Shown one piece after another: positions 1-9,500 of a stretch of 64,000 bases of DNA; position 1 is the first letter of the stretch; every line of letters begins with the position of its first letter. The translations under genes and the position numbers were made by a program. The DNA is taken from the IMG/VR virus record IMGVR_UViG_3300017770_000001, positions 62,001 through 126,000 of that record; one strand, 5' to 3'. The notes under the pieces are model-generated. The model was not told the DNA's origin, did no database searches, and saw only the letters and a program-made list of their open reading frames with translations. Source of the DNA: a virus.

Positions 1-535
1 TTACGTCACCTGAAACTGCTACGTTATCAAATGAGTCTGAACCGTCATGGACAAGAATGTGTCCTGATGCTGGTGCTGAAATATCTGTATCAGATGCACC
101 TGCGATTGATGAAGTTGTTGATACGAAAGACAATGCTCCTGAACCATCGGTTCCAAGTACTTGTCCGTTTGAACCATCTGAAGATGGTAATGTTAATGTG
201 AGGTTTGAACCCAATGTGTCGGGTGATTTTAGAGCAACGAAATTTGTTCCGTTGTCTGAATCTTCTCTCAACTTAATAGATGCACCAGCTGTTGCACCGT
301 TACCTACTATGAAGTCTGAAGGTGTTGGTGTTGAACCAGCCAACATGTCTGTATAGTACTTACCACCGATTTCGTGAATAACTGCACTTGTACCGTCATG
401 TGATTCTATGAAGAGAGTTGCGTTCGCACCAGTTCCTGACCTATCCTGAACGTAGGCTAATTCACTTTCTGCTAAATCAGAAATTGCGGGATTAGCACTA
501 CCAGTAGACCTTTTAATTTGAATTACTGTTGCCAT
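1..535 (-). CDS. Virion structural / tail-fibre-like protein, 3' end beyond window
   Basis: The reading frame opens at an ATG at 535 and runs off the left edge with no stop, so only the first 178 residues are seen. The N-terminus reads MATVIQIKRSTGSANPAI followed by an LAESELAYV stretch, a start seen in many marine T4-like fibre or neck-appendage proteins. The rest is Gly/Ser/Asp-rich and beta-prone. An AGGAG Shine-Dalgarno sits 7 bases before the ATG and decides the start. A T4-type late box lies about 140 bp upstream, giving an unusually long leader. Its role as a structural protein is inferred from the N-terminal pattern and its place at the end of the tail block. Confidence 0.7.
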   Translation of the reverse strand, partial: MATVIQIKRSTGSANPAISDLAESELAYVQDRSGTGANATLFIESHDGTSAVIHEIGGKYYTDMLAGSTPTPSDFIVGNGATAGASIKLREDSDNGTNFVALKSPDTLGSNLTLTLPSSDGSNGQVLGTDGSGALSFVSTTSSIAGASDTDISAPASGHILVHDGSDSFDNVAVSGDV

Positions 536-684
536 TTTTTTCTCCTGAAAAAATTAATATATTGTTTTAAAATTTACGTAAATTCTATTTGTATAGAATT
601 AGATTATCATTATATTGCAGTCCACTCACAATGTGGGTCGTGTCTCACTGTCTGACACCTTGATTTGTGTAAGTATTTATAATA
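536..684 (-). other. Long 5' leader between late box and fibre gene
   Basis: There is no ORF here. The late box at 674-681 predicts a transcript starting near 668 and a leader of about 130 nt. The leader contains small inverted repeats, for example GTGTC...GACAC around 637-655 read on the minus strand. Most other late genes here have leaders of 0-25 nt. Any regulatory role is a guess. Confidence 0.3.
674..681 (-). promoter_or_regulatory. T4-type late promoter box
   Basis: The minus strand reads exactly TATAAATA, the T4 late promoter element recognised by gp55-type sigma with the gp33 coactivator. It lies just downstream of one gene's stop and points at the edge-truncated structural gene. Confidence 0.65.
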
Positions 685-936
685 CTAGAATGTTCCACCA
701 TCAATAACTGTAGTGGTTTCCCATCTATCTGTTTCAGCATTATAGTTTAGTAAACCTTTATCGGTTTCTGTTGCATTCACGTCTGCGATATCACTTATCG
801 AATTTACACTACTACCTCCTCCAGTAGAAGAGTCTCCGATTGCAACTTGCTTTGCTTTAATGCCTGTTGATTGTAATAGTCTTGATTTTAATGTCACGTT
901 ACTTGCGTTCCCTGATATCTTTGCTTTTATAGCCAT
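685..936 (-). CDS. Small virion-associated protein, unknown
   Basis: An 83-residue protein starting MAIKAKISGNASNV, with a Gly/Ser-rich linker and a C-terminal WETTTVIDGGTF. The second half (LLNYNAETDRWE) resembles the short sugar-binding or trimerisation tails that end many marine phage fibre proteins. It lies 10 bp after the adjacent Ig-like gene and is probably co-transcribed with it from the late box at 1285-1292. A structural accessory role is inferred from context; no family was recognised. Confidence 0.6.
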   Translation of the reverse strand: MAIKAKISGNASNVTLKSRLLQSTGIKAKQVAIGDSSTGGGSSVNSISDIADVNATETDKGLLNYNAETDRWETTTVIDGGTF

Positions 937-946
937 TTTATAAACC

Positions 947-1279
947 CTACCTTGTTACGCCGGGTGTTATTATTGCTTGTCCCTCAATGACTCTAGTCTT
1001 TGTTCCTGAGGCATCTGTTATTACTAAATCATAAACATATCTACCACTTTTCAAACCAGTGGTTTGAGTATCCGTAAGAGTAAGTGTTACCTTACCATTT
1101 GATGCAGTTATGGATGTACCAAAAGTTTCTGCAATGGTTTCAGAACCATATGTTTTTCTTATTTGTGCAGAGGCAGTGTACCCTGATAAGTCTATGATAT
1201 TGTCACTGGTATCAGAGACATCGATAGTAACTTCGAAATCGGTACCTTGGTCTATAAATATGTTTGCTATGATTGCCAT
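947..1279 (-). CDS. Ig-like small structural protein (BppU N-terminal-like)
   Basis: A 110-residue all-beta protein. The pattern IDQGTDFEVTIDV, then IIDLSGYTASAQIRK, then YVYDLVITDASG resembles the N-terminal domain of phage baseplate upper proteins and related small structural proteins. The likely role is an adaptor in the tail tip or fibres. The ATG lies exactly 5 bases after a TATAAATA box, so the late mRNA is predicted to start at or next to the AUG with no Shine-Dalgarno. The fold assignment is by eye and should be treated as tentative. Confidence 0.6.
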   Translation of the reverse strand: MAIIANIFIDQGTDFEVTIDVSDTSDNIIDLSGYTASAQIRKTYGSETIAETFGTSITASNGKVTLTLTDTQTTGLKSGRYVYDLVITDASGTKTRVIEGQAIITPGVTR

Positions 1280-1284
1280 ATAAC

Positions 1285-1292
1285 TATTTATA
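1285..1292 (-). promoter_or_regulatory. T4-type late promoter, leaderless arrangement
   Basis: The minus strand reads TATAAATA-GTTAT-ATG. In T4 the box spans about -13 to -6, so +1 falls on the A of the start codon at 1279. The same spacing is seen at gp25 (21424-21431), at 27676-27683 (C variant) and at 60048-60055. Confidence 0.7.
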
Positions 1293-1297
1293 CAACT

Positions 1298-3538
1298 TTA
1301 AGTGTTCGGGTCTGTTAATTGAGAAGTTGGTACACTTTGATGAGTCTTTTTCAATGTTCCACTATCATTTAAGTACACTTCATCCATTTTTCTTAACACT
1401 CCACCTTCATTAATCCAAATTTGTTTAACCTTTGCAAGAGGCCCTATAGGTCTTGTTGAAGGGAATGGTTGTCTCACTGGTCTACGTCTTGGAACCTGAT
1501 TATGATAATTATAAGTCTGTTGTACTGGTCTACGTCTTGGAACCTGATTATGATAACTATAAGTCTGTTGTAAATTCTTTTGTCTTGTTACTCTGTTATG
1601 ATAACTATAAGTCTGTTGTACAGATTTTCTTCTAGGAACCTGATTGTGATAAGAATATGTTTGTTGCAAATTCTTTTGTCTAGAAACTCTTTGTAATACT
1701 GCAACCCTAGCAGGTCTTTGTCTAGTCACATCTTCATTAACTTGATTTCTAACAGGTCTTTGTCTAGTCTCAACATTATTATATGGATAAGTTTGTTGTA
1801 CAGGACGTTGTTTAGTTACAATATTATTATACTGATATGTTTGTTGTATATTTCTTTGTTGTTCATTAGCCTGATTGACTTGATTTCTAACTGGTCTTCG
1901 TCTAGATACACGTTGTAATTGTTGTACTGTAGTTGGTCTACGTTTTGTTTCAGATGAAAGTGTTTGTACTCTTACTGGTCTTTGTCTATCTGAATCTTCG
2001 TTTCGTTGAGTTCTAACGGGTCTTCTTCTAGGTAATTGATTATGGTATGAATAAGTTTGTTGAGCAGGTTGTTGTTTATCATTAAGATTTGCAGTAGGTA
2101 CCTGATAATCAAGACCTTGTGCAGCTACTGATGCAAAATCTAAAGCAACACCTGTAGTAAATTGTTCTTGTCTTGCATAACCACGGGGTCTCACTCTTAC
2201 AAAGGTTCCTTTATTTCTCAACGCTGTTTGAGGAATATTTCGGGGGTTAACTGGTGATTGAACCTGAGAATTAAATGACCCCTCATGTTCCCACCCCAAT
2301 CTTGTATACTGACCACTGGTAATTGTAATTCCATATTGAGAATTATTTGGATGTTGAGAAAGAAATTCAAGTCCTTGATTCCCCTGTCCCTGAGGATGTC
2401 CTTGTCTTTGAGGATTGGGGACGGTTTGGTTTTGCACAGTATCAGTAGCTTCCATGTGAGCTGCAAACTTAGTATTCTTTCCTGTGTATCTTAAACGTCC
2501 TGTCCATTGTCTTTGGAACTGTCCCTCAAAAGAAAATCCTTGCATCTCCCACTGTGTATAATTTGTATGATTTCCCTGTGGCCCCGCACCTTCATAGTAT
2601 GGTGACTGAGTTCCTTGTAAGCTATACTGTGGCCCTCTGAAGAACATTGCACCCCTAAATGAGTCTCCTTCATGTGCATTACCCGATGCTTGTCTTGCTT
2701 GGAACGTATATTGACTTCCACTTACGGTACGTTGTTCTTGCATTGGAAACCCCATGAACTCAAAAGATGGTATCGTATTAGTTACCTGACCATATGGTGT
2801 TTCCATCTTAATAGCAGCTGTATCTCCTGAACCCCCATAAACTTGCATGTAATGAATGTAATTTTGGTGTGCTTGATTCCTAACAGGTCTTTGTTTTGAC
2901 TCTACGTTGTTGTACTGATAATTTTGCTGAGTGCTTTCTTGTATTCTATTATGGTACACATACGTTTGTTGAGTATTTTGTTGAACACGATTGTGATAAG
3001 TGTATTCTTGTTGAGTAGTGGTTGGAATCCTATTATGATACTGATAAGTTTGCTGAGTATCTTGTTGAACACGGTTGTGATAAGTGTAAGGTTGTCGAGC
3101 AGGTCTTTGTCTATTTACTCTATTATGATACTGATAATTTTGTTGTACAGGACGTTGTCTATCTACTCTATTATGATAGGTATAGTTCTGCTGATTAGGT
3201 TGTTGTGTCCTATTATGATAAGTGTAATCTTGTTGAGTATTTTGTTGTACTCTATTATGGTACTGATAAGACTGTCTTGTTGGTCTCTGTCTGCTCTCTA
3301 CGTTATTGTATTGATATGACTGTCTAGCTGGTCTTTGTCTGTTCTCTACGTTATTGTATTGATACGATTGTCTAGCAGGTCTCTGTCTATTCTCTACGTT
3401 GTTGTACTGATAATTTTGTTGTACAGGTCTCTGTCTATTTTCTTGATTGTTATATTGGTAGCTTTGTTGTACAGGTCTTCTATCATTGAAGGGTTGTTGA
3501 AAACTAGTCCCTGTATTAATATATGTTTCATTTGACAT
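1298..3538 (-). CDS. Tyr/Gln/Arg-rich repeat protein, probable virion structural
   Basis: A 746-residue protein of unusual build. Residues about 20-220 and 485-690 are arrays of 14-16-residue units of the form QQxYxYHNRV or RQRPVQQxYQYNN. They flank a non-repetitive, Gly/aromatic-rich middle of about 260 residues with sequences such as GFPMQEQRTVSGSQYTF and RGYARQEQFTTGV. The C-terminus (IWINEGGVLRKMDEVYLNDS) resembles short tail domains of marine phage adhesins. The protein is strongly basic and almost certainly low in regular structure over the arrays. A GAGGTG Shine-Dalgarno precedes the ATG. It lies among late tail genes. Tyr/Arg-rich repeat proteins of this general kind occur in marine T4-like virions, but the function is unknown. 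Confidence 0.75.
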   Translation of the reverse strand: MSNETYINTGTSFQQPFNDRRPVQQSYQYNNQENRQRPVQQNYQYNNVENRQRPARQSYQYNNVENRQRPARQSYQYNNVESRQRPTRQSYQYHNRVQQNTQQDYTYHNRTQQPNQQNYTYHNRVDRQRPVQQNYQYHNRVNRQRPARQPYTYHNRVQQDTQQTYQYHNRIPTTTQQEYTYHNRVQQNTQQTYVYHNRIQESTQQNYQYNNVESKQRPVRNQAHQNYIHYMQVYGGSGDTAAIKMETPYGQVTNTIPSFEFMGFPMQEQRTVSGSQYTFQARQASGNAHEGDSFRGAMFFRGPQYSLQGTQSPYYEGAGPQGNHTNYTQWEMQGFSFEGQFQRQWTGRLRYTGKNTKFAAHMEATDTVQNQTVPNPQRQGHPQGQGNQGLEFLSQHPNNSQYGITITSGQYTRLGWEHEGSFNSQVQSPVNPRNIPQTALRNKGTFVRVRPRGYARQEQFTTGVALDFASVAAQGLDYQVPTANLNDKQQPAQQTYSYHNQLPRRRPVRTQRNEDSDRQRPVRVQTLSSETKRRPTTVQQLQRVSRRRPVRNQVNQANEQQRNIQQTYQYNNIVTKQRPVQQTYPYNNVETRQRPVRNQVNEDVTRQRPARVAVLQRVSRQKNLQQTYSYHNQVPRRKSVQQTYSYHNRVTRQKNLQQTYSYHNQVPRRRPVQQTYNYHNQVPRRRPVRQPFPSTRPIGPLAKVKQIWINEGGVLRKMDEVYLNDSGTLKKTHQSVPTSQLTDPNT
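1465..2085 (-). repeat. Intragenic degenerate repeat array, C-terminal
   Basis: This array encodes the C-terminal series of QQTYSYHNQVPRRRPV-type units. Neighbouring units are close to identical at the DNA level (for instance around 1475-1560), as expected for expansion by recombination or slippage. Confidence 0.8.
2875..3485 (-). repeat. Intragenic degenerate repeat array, N-terminal
   Basis: This array encodes the N-terminal series, in two interleaved flavours: 16-residue RQRPVQQNYQYNNVEN units and 14-residue VQQNTQQDYTYHNR units. The flavours alternate in blocks, suggesting duplication of multi-unit segments. Confidence 0.8.
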
Positions 3539-3561
3539 TTAATGTTCACCTCTGTGTCCCA

Positions 3562-6315
3562 TTACACCACATACCACAAATGTCCATCGTTTGTACCACT
3601 GACACTTGAGGGTGCTGTTGAAACTACTTCATAATCTGATTCAACAAAATCTGAATCTATTTTTACACCTTTCCTTGTATTTATAGAGAGAACACCACTA
3701 CTATGTGCAAGACCATTACCTGCCACTGAAGATTTCAATCTTATCTCACCACCATCACCAGCTGCATGGAACTCTAATCCACCACTTGCATTTAGGTCTG
3801 CAGAAATTTTACCAGTTGATGTATTGTAATCAATACCTGGCCCACCTGATAAAGCTCCTCTTGCATCTGAGTCTGCGTATTGTGCAGCTGCAGAGAACGA
3901 AAGTGTATTTGCAGTGTCATTATAATTGACTGTAATGTTACTGTGTGTACCACTAGTAATCATGGCTGCTGCAGCGTCACGAGCTCTTTCGTCTGTGAAG
4001 TACATTGTACCACTTGAACCAGTTGCATCGGGGTCTTCTGACAAGTCACTTGTATTAGCAGCTGCGATTCTAGCATCTGCTCTTGCATTTGTAAAGTAAA
4101 GATTAGTTTCACCTTCGCTTAAATCATTTGTGTCAAAACCACTTATTGATATAGATGCATTTAATTTATCATTATTATCATCGTGAGTAAATGAGATACC
4201 ACTATGTGTTCCACCAGTGATGAATGATGCAGTTGTGTCTCTGATATATTCGGGGTCAACATCGAGTTCTAATGTACCTTCAGCATTATCATTATCGTTA
4301 TATGTTGCATTAAGACCATTGCTAACACTGTTTGAATTTACTATTAAACTTGCAACAGCATCTCTTGCTCTTTCATTTGTGAAGTAAAGGTTTGATGACC
4401 CTTCTGCAAAACTGTCGGTAGAACTACCAAGTGTTGTGGGTTCGAACCTATTATTACTTGCACTCCATGTAAGTGCTTGACCAGCTGCAACACCTGTAAT
4501 GTCCACATCACTTAAATCTCCAACACTTGCAGCTGTTATCCTTGCATCTGCTCTTGCATTTGTAAAGAATAAATTTGTTGTTGCGTGTTCTGTAATATCA
4601 CTTGAGTCTCCACTCATCTCACTTAGTTCGTCTTGTAAATCTAATTGTGAATCAACGTATGATTTGACTGCTAACTGTGAAGGAACTAAAGTGTTTGATG
4701 CATCTGCAAAAGTATTGTCTGTATCAATAGCATTTGTTATTCTTGCATCTGCTCTTGCATTTGTAAAATAAAGGTTTGCAACGTTTTCATCAATGTGAGA
4801 AGTATTTAATTCTATGTCTGCACTTCCATCAAAAGATACACCTGATATATTTCTTGCAGTCTCTAATACAGTTGCACTTGCAGCGTTTCCTGATGTGTCC
4901 TGATTACCTGATTGGTTGACGCCAGGCAAATTGATACTTGCACTTCCGTCAAAGGATACACCACCTATATCTCTTGCAGTTTCTAAAGTTGTAGCTGTAC
5001 TTGCATTACCGACTAGGTTACCTGTTGTAGTATCGATATATGCATTTGAAAATCTAACACTGTTTGTACCTAAGTCTCTTGAACTATCTCCATCGGGAAC
5101 GATGTCACTATCAAGTACACCATTGAATGTAACTGTATCAGTAGATGCATTACCCAAGTTTACATGACCATTGAGATTAGATTGACCATCTACAGTTAGA
5201 GTAGAGTTAAAATCTACAGCTCCATGTACCTCTAGTGTAGTTGAAATGTCCACACTTCCATCTTGATTTAAAGAACCTACGTTGTGTATTCCATCTGTAG
5301 TTGTTGCACCATCAACATCTAGATTACCAGTTACATCTAATCTTCCTGCTACTGCAGTGTTACCTGTTGCTGATGCAACTGTAAACTTATCAGTATTGAC
5401 ATCAAAGTTACCACCGATGTGTCCTGTTCCTGATGCATCTAGATTACCATTAAGGTCTAGATTACCATCAATTGTTGTTCCATCTAATGTTGTTAAACCA
5501 TCTACGTTTAGGTTTCCATCAATCTCTGCACTACCGTTTGCATTGATGTTACCAGTAGATGTAATCGATACTCCTGTTGAATTGAAACCACCACCGACAT
5601 CTAAATTACCTACGTTGAAATCACCACTGAAGTCTCCTGTGACACCCCCTGTGACGTTTCCTTGATTAATTGATAGTGTGTTGTCTGTAAGTGTAGGTGC
5701 AGATAGGGTATGACCTGTATCAAGGTCTACATCACCATTGATGAATGTTTTACCTTCTATCTGAACTACGTAACCTGATTGTAATTCTGTGACAACTGAA
5801 CCGATGTCACCATTAATAATAACACCACTATCGTTGTTATTGTAAATTGTGTTCTCTAATGTTTCAGTCCAAAACGTTTGTACTGCAGCTTGACCTGCGA
5901 CATCAAGGAATGAACCTGTAAATGCAACCACTCTGATAATATCATTATTAGTTGCACCCGATGTAAGTGTAACTCTAGTGTGATTACCGTTTGCATTTAC
6001 ATTTGATATTGTGAAATCTGTTGAGAGTTGTTGTAATTCACCGTTTTTGAATACGAGGAATCTATGGTCTCTAAACTCTAATTCATTTTGGTCGGATGAA
6101 CTGTCTGCACCTTCGAATACTGTTTGACCACCAGTTGCAGTGTAAATAAATCCTTGGAAAAAGAATTCTCTATCTCTTAAATCGTTTACTGCATCAACAA
6201 GTGTAGTTTTATCTTGAGTACGTAAACCACCAATATCCCCAACATCTGATGCTAGTTCGTTATACGACTGTCTCCACTCTTCGAGTGTACTATGTTGACT
6301 AACTGTTTTGGCCAT
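3562..6315 (-). CDS. Long tail-fibre protein with repeated LYFTNARADARI motif
   Basis: A 917-residue protein. The N-terminus (EEWRQSYNELASDVGDI) and a following domain of about 120 residues (QGFIYTATGGQTVFEG) look like a virion attachment module. Residues 170-450 are a long beta-rich run of short NLDVDG / LTVDGQSNLNG repeats, as in trimeric beta-helical fibres. Residues 500-780 carry five copies of an LYFTNARADARI or YFTDERARDA motif, seen in fibres of marine T4-like phages. The C-terminus ends SGTNDGHLWYVV. It overlaps the upstream coiled-coil gene by 17 bp and is probably host-recognition equipment. It is not recognisably homologous to T4 gp34 or gp37 by eye. Confidence 0.8.
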   Translation of the reverse strand: MAKTVSQHSTLEEWRQSYNELASDVGDIGGLRTQDKTTLVDAVNDLRDREFFFQGFIYTATGGQTVFEGADSSSDQNELEFRDHRFLVFKNGELQQLSTDFTISNVNANGNHTRVTLTSGATNNDIIRVVAFTGSFLDVAGQAAVQTFWTETLENTIYNNNDSGVIINGDIGSVVTELQSGYVVQIEGKTFINGDVDLDTGHTLSAPTLTDNTLSINQGNVTGGVTGDFSGDFNVGNLDVGGGFNSTGVSITSTGNINANGSAEIDGNLNVDGLTTLDGTTIDGNLDLNGNLDASGTGHIGGNFDVNTDKFTVASATGNTAVAGRLDVTGNLDVDGATTTDGIHNVGSLNQDGSVDISTTLEVHGAVDFNSTLTVDGQSNLNGHVNLGNASTDTVTFNGVLDSDIVPDGDSSRDLGTNSVRFSNAYIDTTTGNLVGNASTATTLETARDIGGVSFDGSASINLPGVNQSGNQDTSGNAASATVLETARNISGVSFDGSADIELNTSHIDENVANLYFTNARADARITNAIDTDNTFADASNTLVPSQLAVKSYVDSQLDLQDELSEMSGDSSDITEHATTNLFFTNARADARITAASVGDLSDVDITGVAAGQALTWSASNNRFEPTTLGSSTDSFAEGSSNLYFTNERARDAVASLIVNSNSVSNGLNATYNDNDNAEGTLELDVDPEYIRDTTASFITGGTHSGISFTHDDNNDKLNASISISGFDTNDLSEGETNLYFTNARADARIAAANTSDLSEDPDATGSSGTMYFTDERARDAAAAMITSGTHSNITVNYNDTANTLSFSAAAQYADSDARGALSGGPGIDYNTSTGKISADLNASGGLEFHAAGDGGEIRLKSSVAGNGLAHSSGVLSINTRKGVKIDSDFVESDYEVVSTAPSSVSGTNDGHLWYVV

Positions 6316-6520
6316 TTGTTATATTCCTCAAAAATTCTTTAATTTCATTTATCTCTTCTCTAAGAGTATTTATTTCATTTATTTGATTTTGAAACACTGT
6401 TTTTCTTTTCTTATAAATTGCAAGTGTTTGACTATCATTACTTATTATAGCACCTGATTCTTCATCTCTAAAAAGATGTTGTTCTCCTTGTACTCTTGCT
6501 AGTTCTTTCATTGTACTCAT
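6299..6520 (-). CDS. Small coiled-coil protein of the tail region
   Basis: 73 residues. The second half (QNQINEINTLREEINEIKEFL) has a heptad pattern typical of a coiled coil. It starts at the same base where the 2208-aa gene ends and overlaps the fibre gene downstream, so the three are translationally coupled. It may be a small accessory or chaperone for fibre attachment; this is inference from position only. Confidence 0.65.
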   Translation of the reverse strand: MSTMKELARVQGEQHLFRDEESGAIISNDSQTLAIYKKRKTVFQNQINEINTLREEINEIKEFLRNITNGQNS

Positions 6521-9500
6521 TACGTTGCTAACGCTATTGCTCTAAGGTTAGACACTAATGGAACTACAGAAGTATTATGTGCTTGTCCTACAATCTTAAT
6601 TGCAAAAGATGTAAACTCGGGTAAGTCTTCTATACTATATTCGTACTCTTTAAAATTCTTACCATCTTTATCTACGATAATATCAGGTGAACCATCGGTG
6701 TTAAAGAAGTTGTATCCTACATCATCAAAAGGAGTAGATTCGTCATTCAATAGAACCTTGTACATAACTTTTAGGTCTGTACTTAATGGACTAAATCCAT
6801 CTAACATAACCTTAATTGAAGATGCTGGTTCTTTTAAGTTAACTCTCTTAGTTACATATGTCATTGCATTCATCTCACCTTCTGCATTTTCTGTTGGGGT
6901 GATTGTTTGCTCATTAGTTGAACTCATACCATTTACTCTGTTTGCATTACAGATAACACCCATTGAAGACATATCAATTACTGGTGATACGTTTTCATTC
7001 AAAGTGATGTATGATACTTGTGTTTTAAATGACCTTGTACCTGATAATGATGATTGATTTACTTCATTAATTCTTGATGCAACAATACTTGGTGCGTCTA
7101 AGAATACATTGTCATTAAGTGTAACATATTGAGAAGAGTTTCTCATTGCATACGGTGTTCCTTTCACATAACTTTCGGGTGAATTCATTGCACACAATTG
7201 TAAGTTACATGTTAATCTTGTATCTCTCAATGTCAATGATGGAATCATTGTGTGGATTGAATCAAAGTAATAGTTTCTTGTACCTATTACTGATGTTCCT
7301 CCACCCACAGATGATGACACAGATGGTGCAGATGCACCGTCAATATCTGTTGAATCCCAATCTACAACAACTTCGTAACTGTCTAGTTTTGGATTTGCAA
7401 TTGCAGTATGTGTTTTATTTAATAGATTAATTGGTACTCCACCGATAGTATCTGTTACAGCATCAATATTAATCTGTATACTATTAGTTGTACTACCCAA
7501 GTTTGTTACAGTTAAAGTATCTGAGACACTATAATTACTACCACAATCTTGAATTTCTATATCTGATATTGCACCACCAGCTACTACGAACTTGAGTTTA
7601 CACCCAGTTCCACTTCCACTAGATGTAGTTGCAATATCATTGTAAGTACTATTTGAAGGTAATGCCCCTGATAATAATGTTGCACTTCCTTCACCTATAT
7701 TTGTTACACCGTTTTCTCTATCACCTTGTATACCTGATAAAGTTACATTTGATGTTGCATCATACATACCATGTGTATAATGATAAACCTTAACATTACT
7801 TGAACCTGATGTTGTTTGAATAGGGTTAACTTGTAGTGTATCATTTTCTAAATCACCATTCTCAAATATAATGTTTGCAATTTTTGTTGTATCAAACTTT
7901 GCAGTTTTCATATGGAACTTAAGGTCTTGTGTTTGTTCTGCAGTCCATGTTGATGCATTTTGTGATTTGAATAATGAACCTGCGTACGGTTGTCCTGATA
8001 TCAATTGACCAGTTTTAATGTCTTCTTCACCCATAGTTGAAATGAATGTTTCATACTTGTTAGAGTTTGATAATACTACGAAACAATATTCTTGTCCTTC
8101 TTCAACATATACTGGTGAATCAAATGTAAATGTAGTTGCAACTGAACCATCCTCTGAGATGTTTATCAGATTAGGATTTTTAGTTACTTCTGAATACGGA
8201 AGTACTATCTGGCCAGGGTAACCATTTACCATGTTTCTAATTTCAACTGTTACTGGTAAACTTTCATCTTTAGTATTAAAGTATAAATCTATAGATGTTA
8301 TAAACATACCACCACGACTCTCTACTAAGAAAGATTCTGCTAATGGGTCTTGCCATCCTCTGAACTCCCATACATCGGGGACATCAAATATATTATTTGG
8401 AATAATTGGTGCCTCATCCACTGGTGGTGTCACGATTGGTGGTGGTGGGTCAGGCGGCGGAGGTGGTGGAGGTGGTAATGGTGGGTCTTCAGCTGGTGGT
8501 ACTGGTGGTAATGGAGGTGCATCCAAATCGGTTGCAGTTCTGTTAAAGAACTCTCCTGACCTTTCAATACTTCTACCTGCTGTTAGATTTTCTCTAATAA
8601 CTCTACCATTCTTTGTAGATATAATTTCTGTTTGTGATGACTGCAATAATCCTTGTGCCTGATATACATTACTTGCATAAGAAGGTGGATTAGAAAGATT
8701 ACTTTCACTTGCAGTTATCTTGACTTCTCTTTGACCTGTTGGGAATCTTTGTGCATTGTTATTTGGTATATCAAAATATGCACGAAGTCTTCCATTTCTG
8801 TTTGATTTAATTACAGTTCCTTTTGCAGTTGCACCACCGTCTCCGAATGTTGAACTGAAAGGTGTAACATGTGCATTGACGTTAATACCATCAAAGAACA
8901 CATAGTGTTTTCTATTCGGTTGTAAGTTTTGTGCATCTAGTTCTACTCTTCTAGAACGGATGAAAGGTATAATACTTACACTTACAATCCTGTCTCTTCT
9001 GTCTTCTACAAAATCTTCGACTACTGTAGTCTTAACACCATTTCTTGTTTGTGTCTCGGGTGTTTCTGTAATAACTCTTGTAACATCTTCGCCAGGTATC
9101 CATTCACCACCTTGTGCTGGGTCTCCTGACCATGAACCAGGCCTTGATGAAACAACTTCTTCATTTACAACATTAGGTTCACCGACCCATGTTGTTTGCC
9201 ATGCATTCCATACAGTACCTAGTGAGTTTGTATTCTCAGCTAATACTGCATCATAGTTACCTTCTCTGTTAATTCTAACTTCGGGTAATCTTTCTGAATC
9301 ATTCCATACATCTGAATTTGGAGATAACTTAAGGTTACCGATAAATGCAAATACGTTATATGGGTTGACATTAATTGTTCTAGATGCTTTATCTTGATTT
9401 ACATATGTCTTTTCTGAATATGGTAGTGTTAGTAAATCACCAGTCTTCTGATAACTAGATGATGAAGCTTCATTTAGACCTAAGTCAAAGAATGAAGTGT

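Noticed and set aside
1465-3485. Possible CRISPR-like or intergenic tandem repeats
   Set aside because: The repeats are in frame, degenerate and coding, without unique spacers.
1453-3535. Plus-strand ORFs opposite the repeat protein
   Set aside because: Repetitive hydrophobic translations are antisense shadows of the Tyr/Gln/Arg repeats, with no ribosome sites.
8231-8662. Plus-strand Gly-rich ORF
   Set aside because: It is the antisense shadow of the polyproline segment of the 2208-aa gene.
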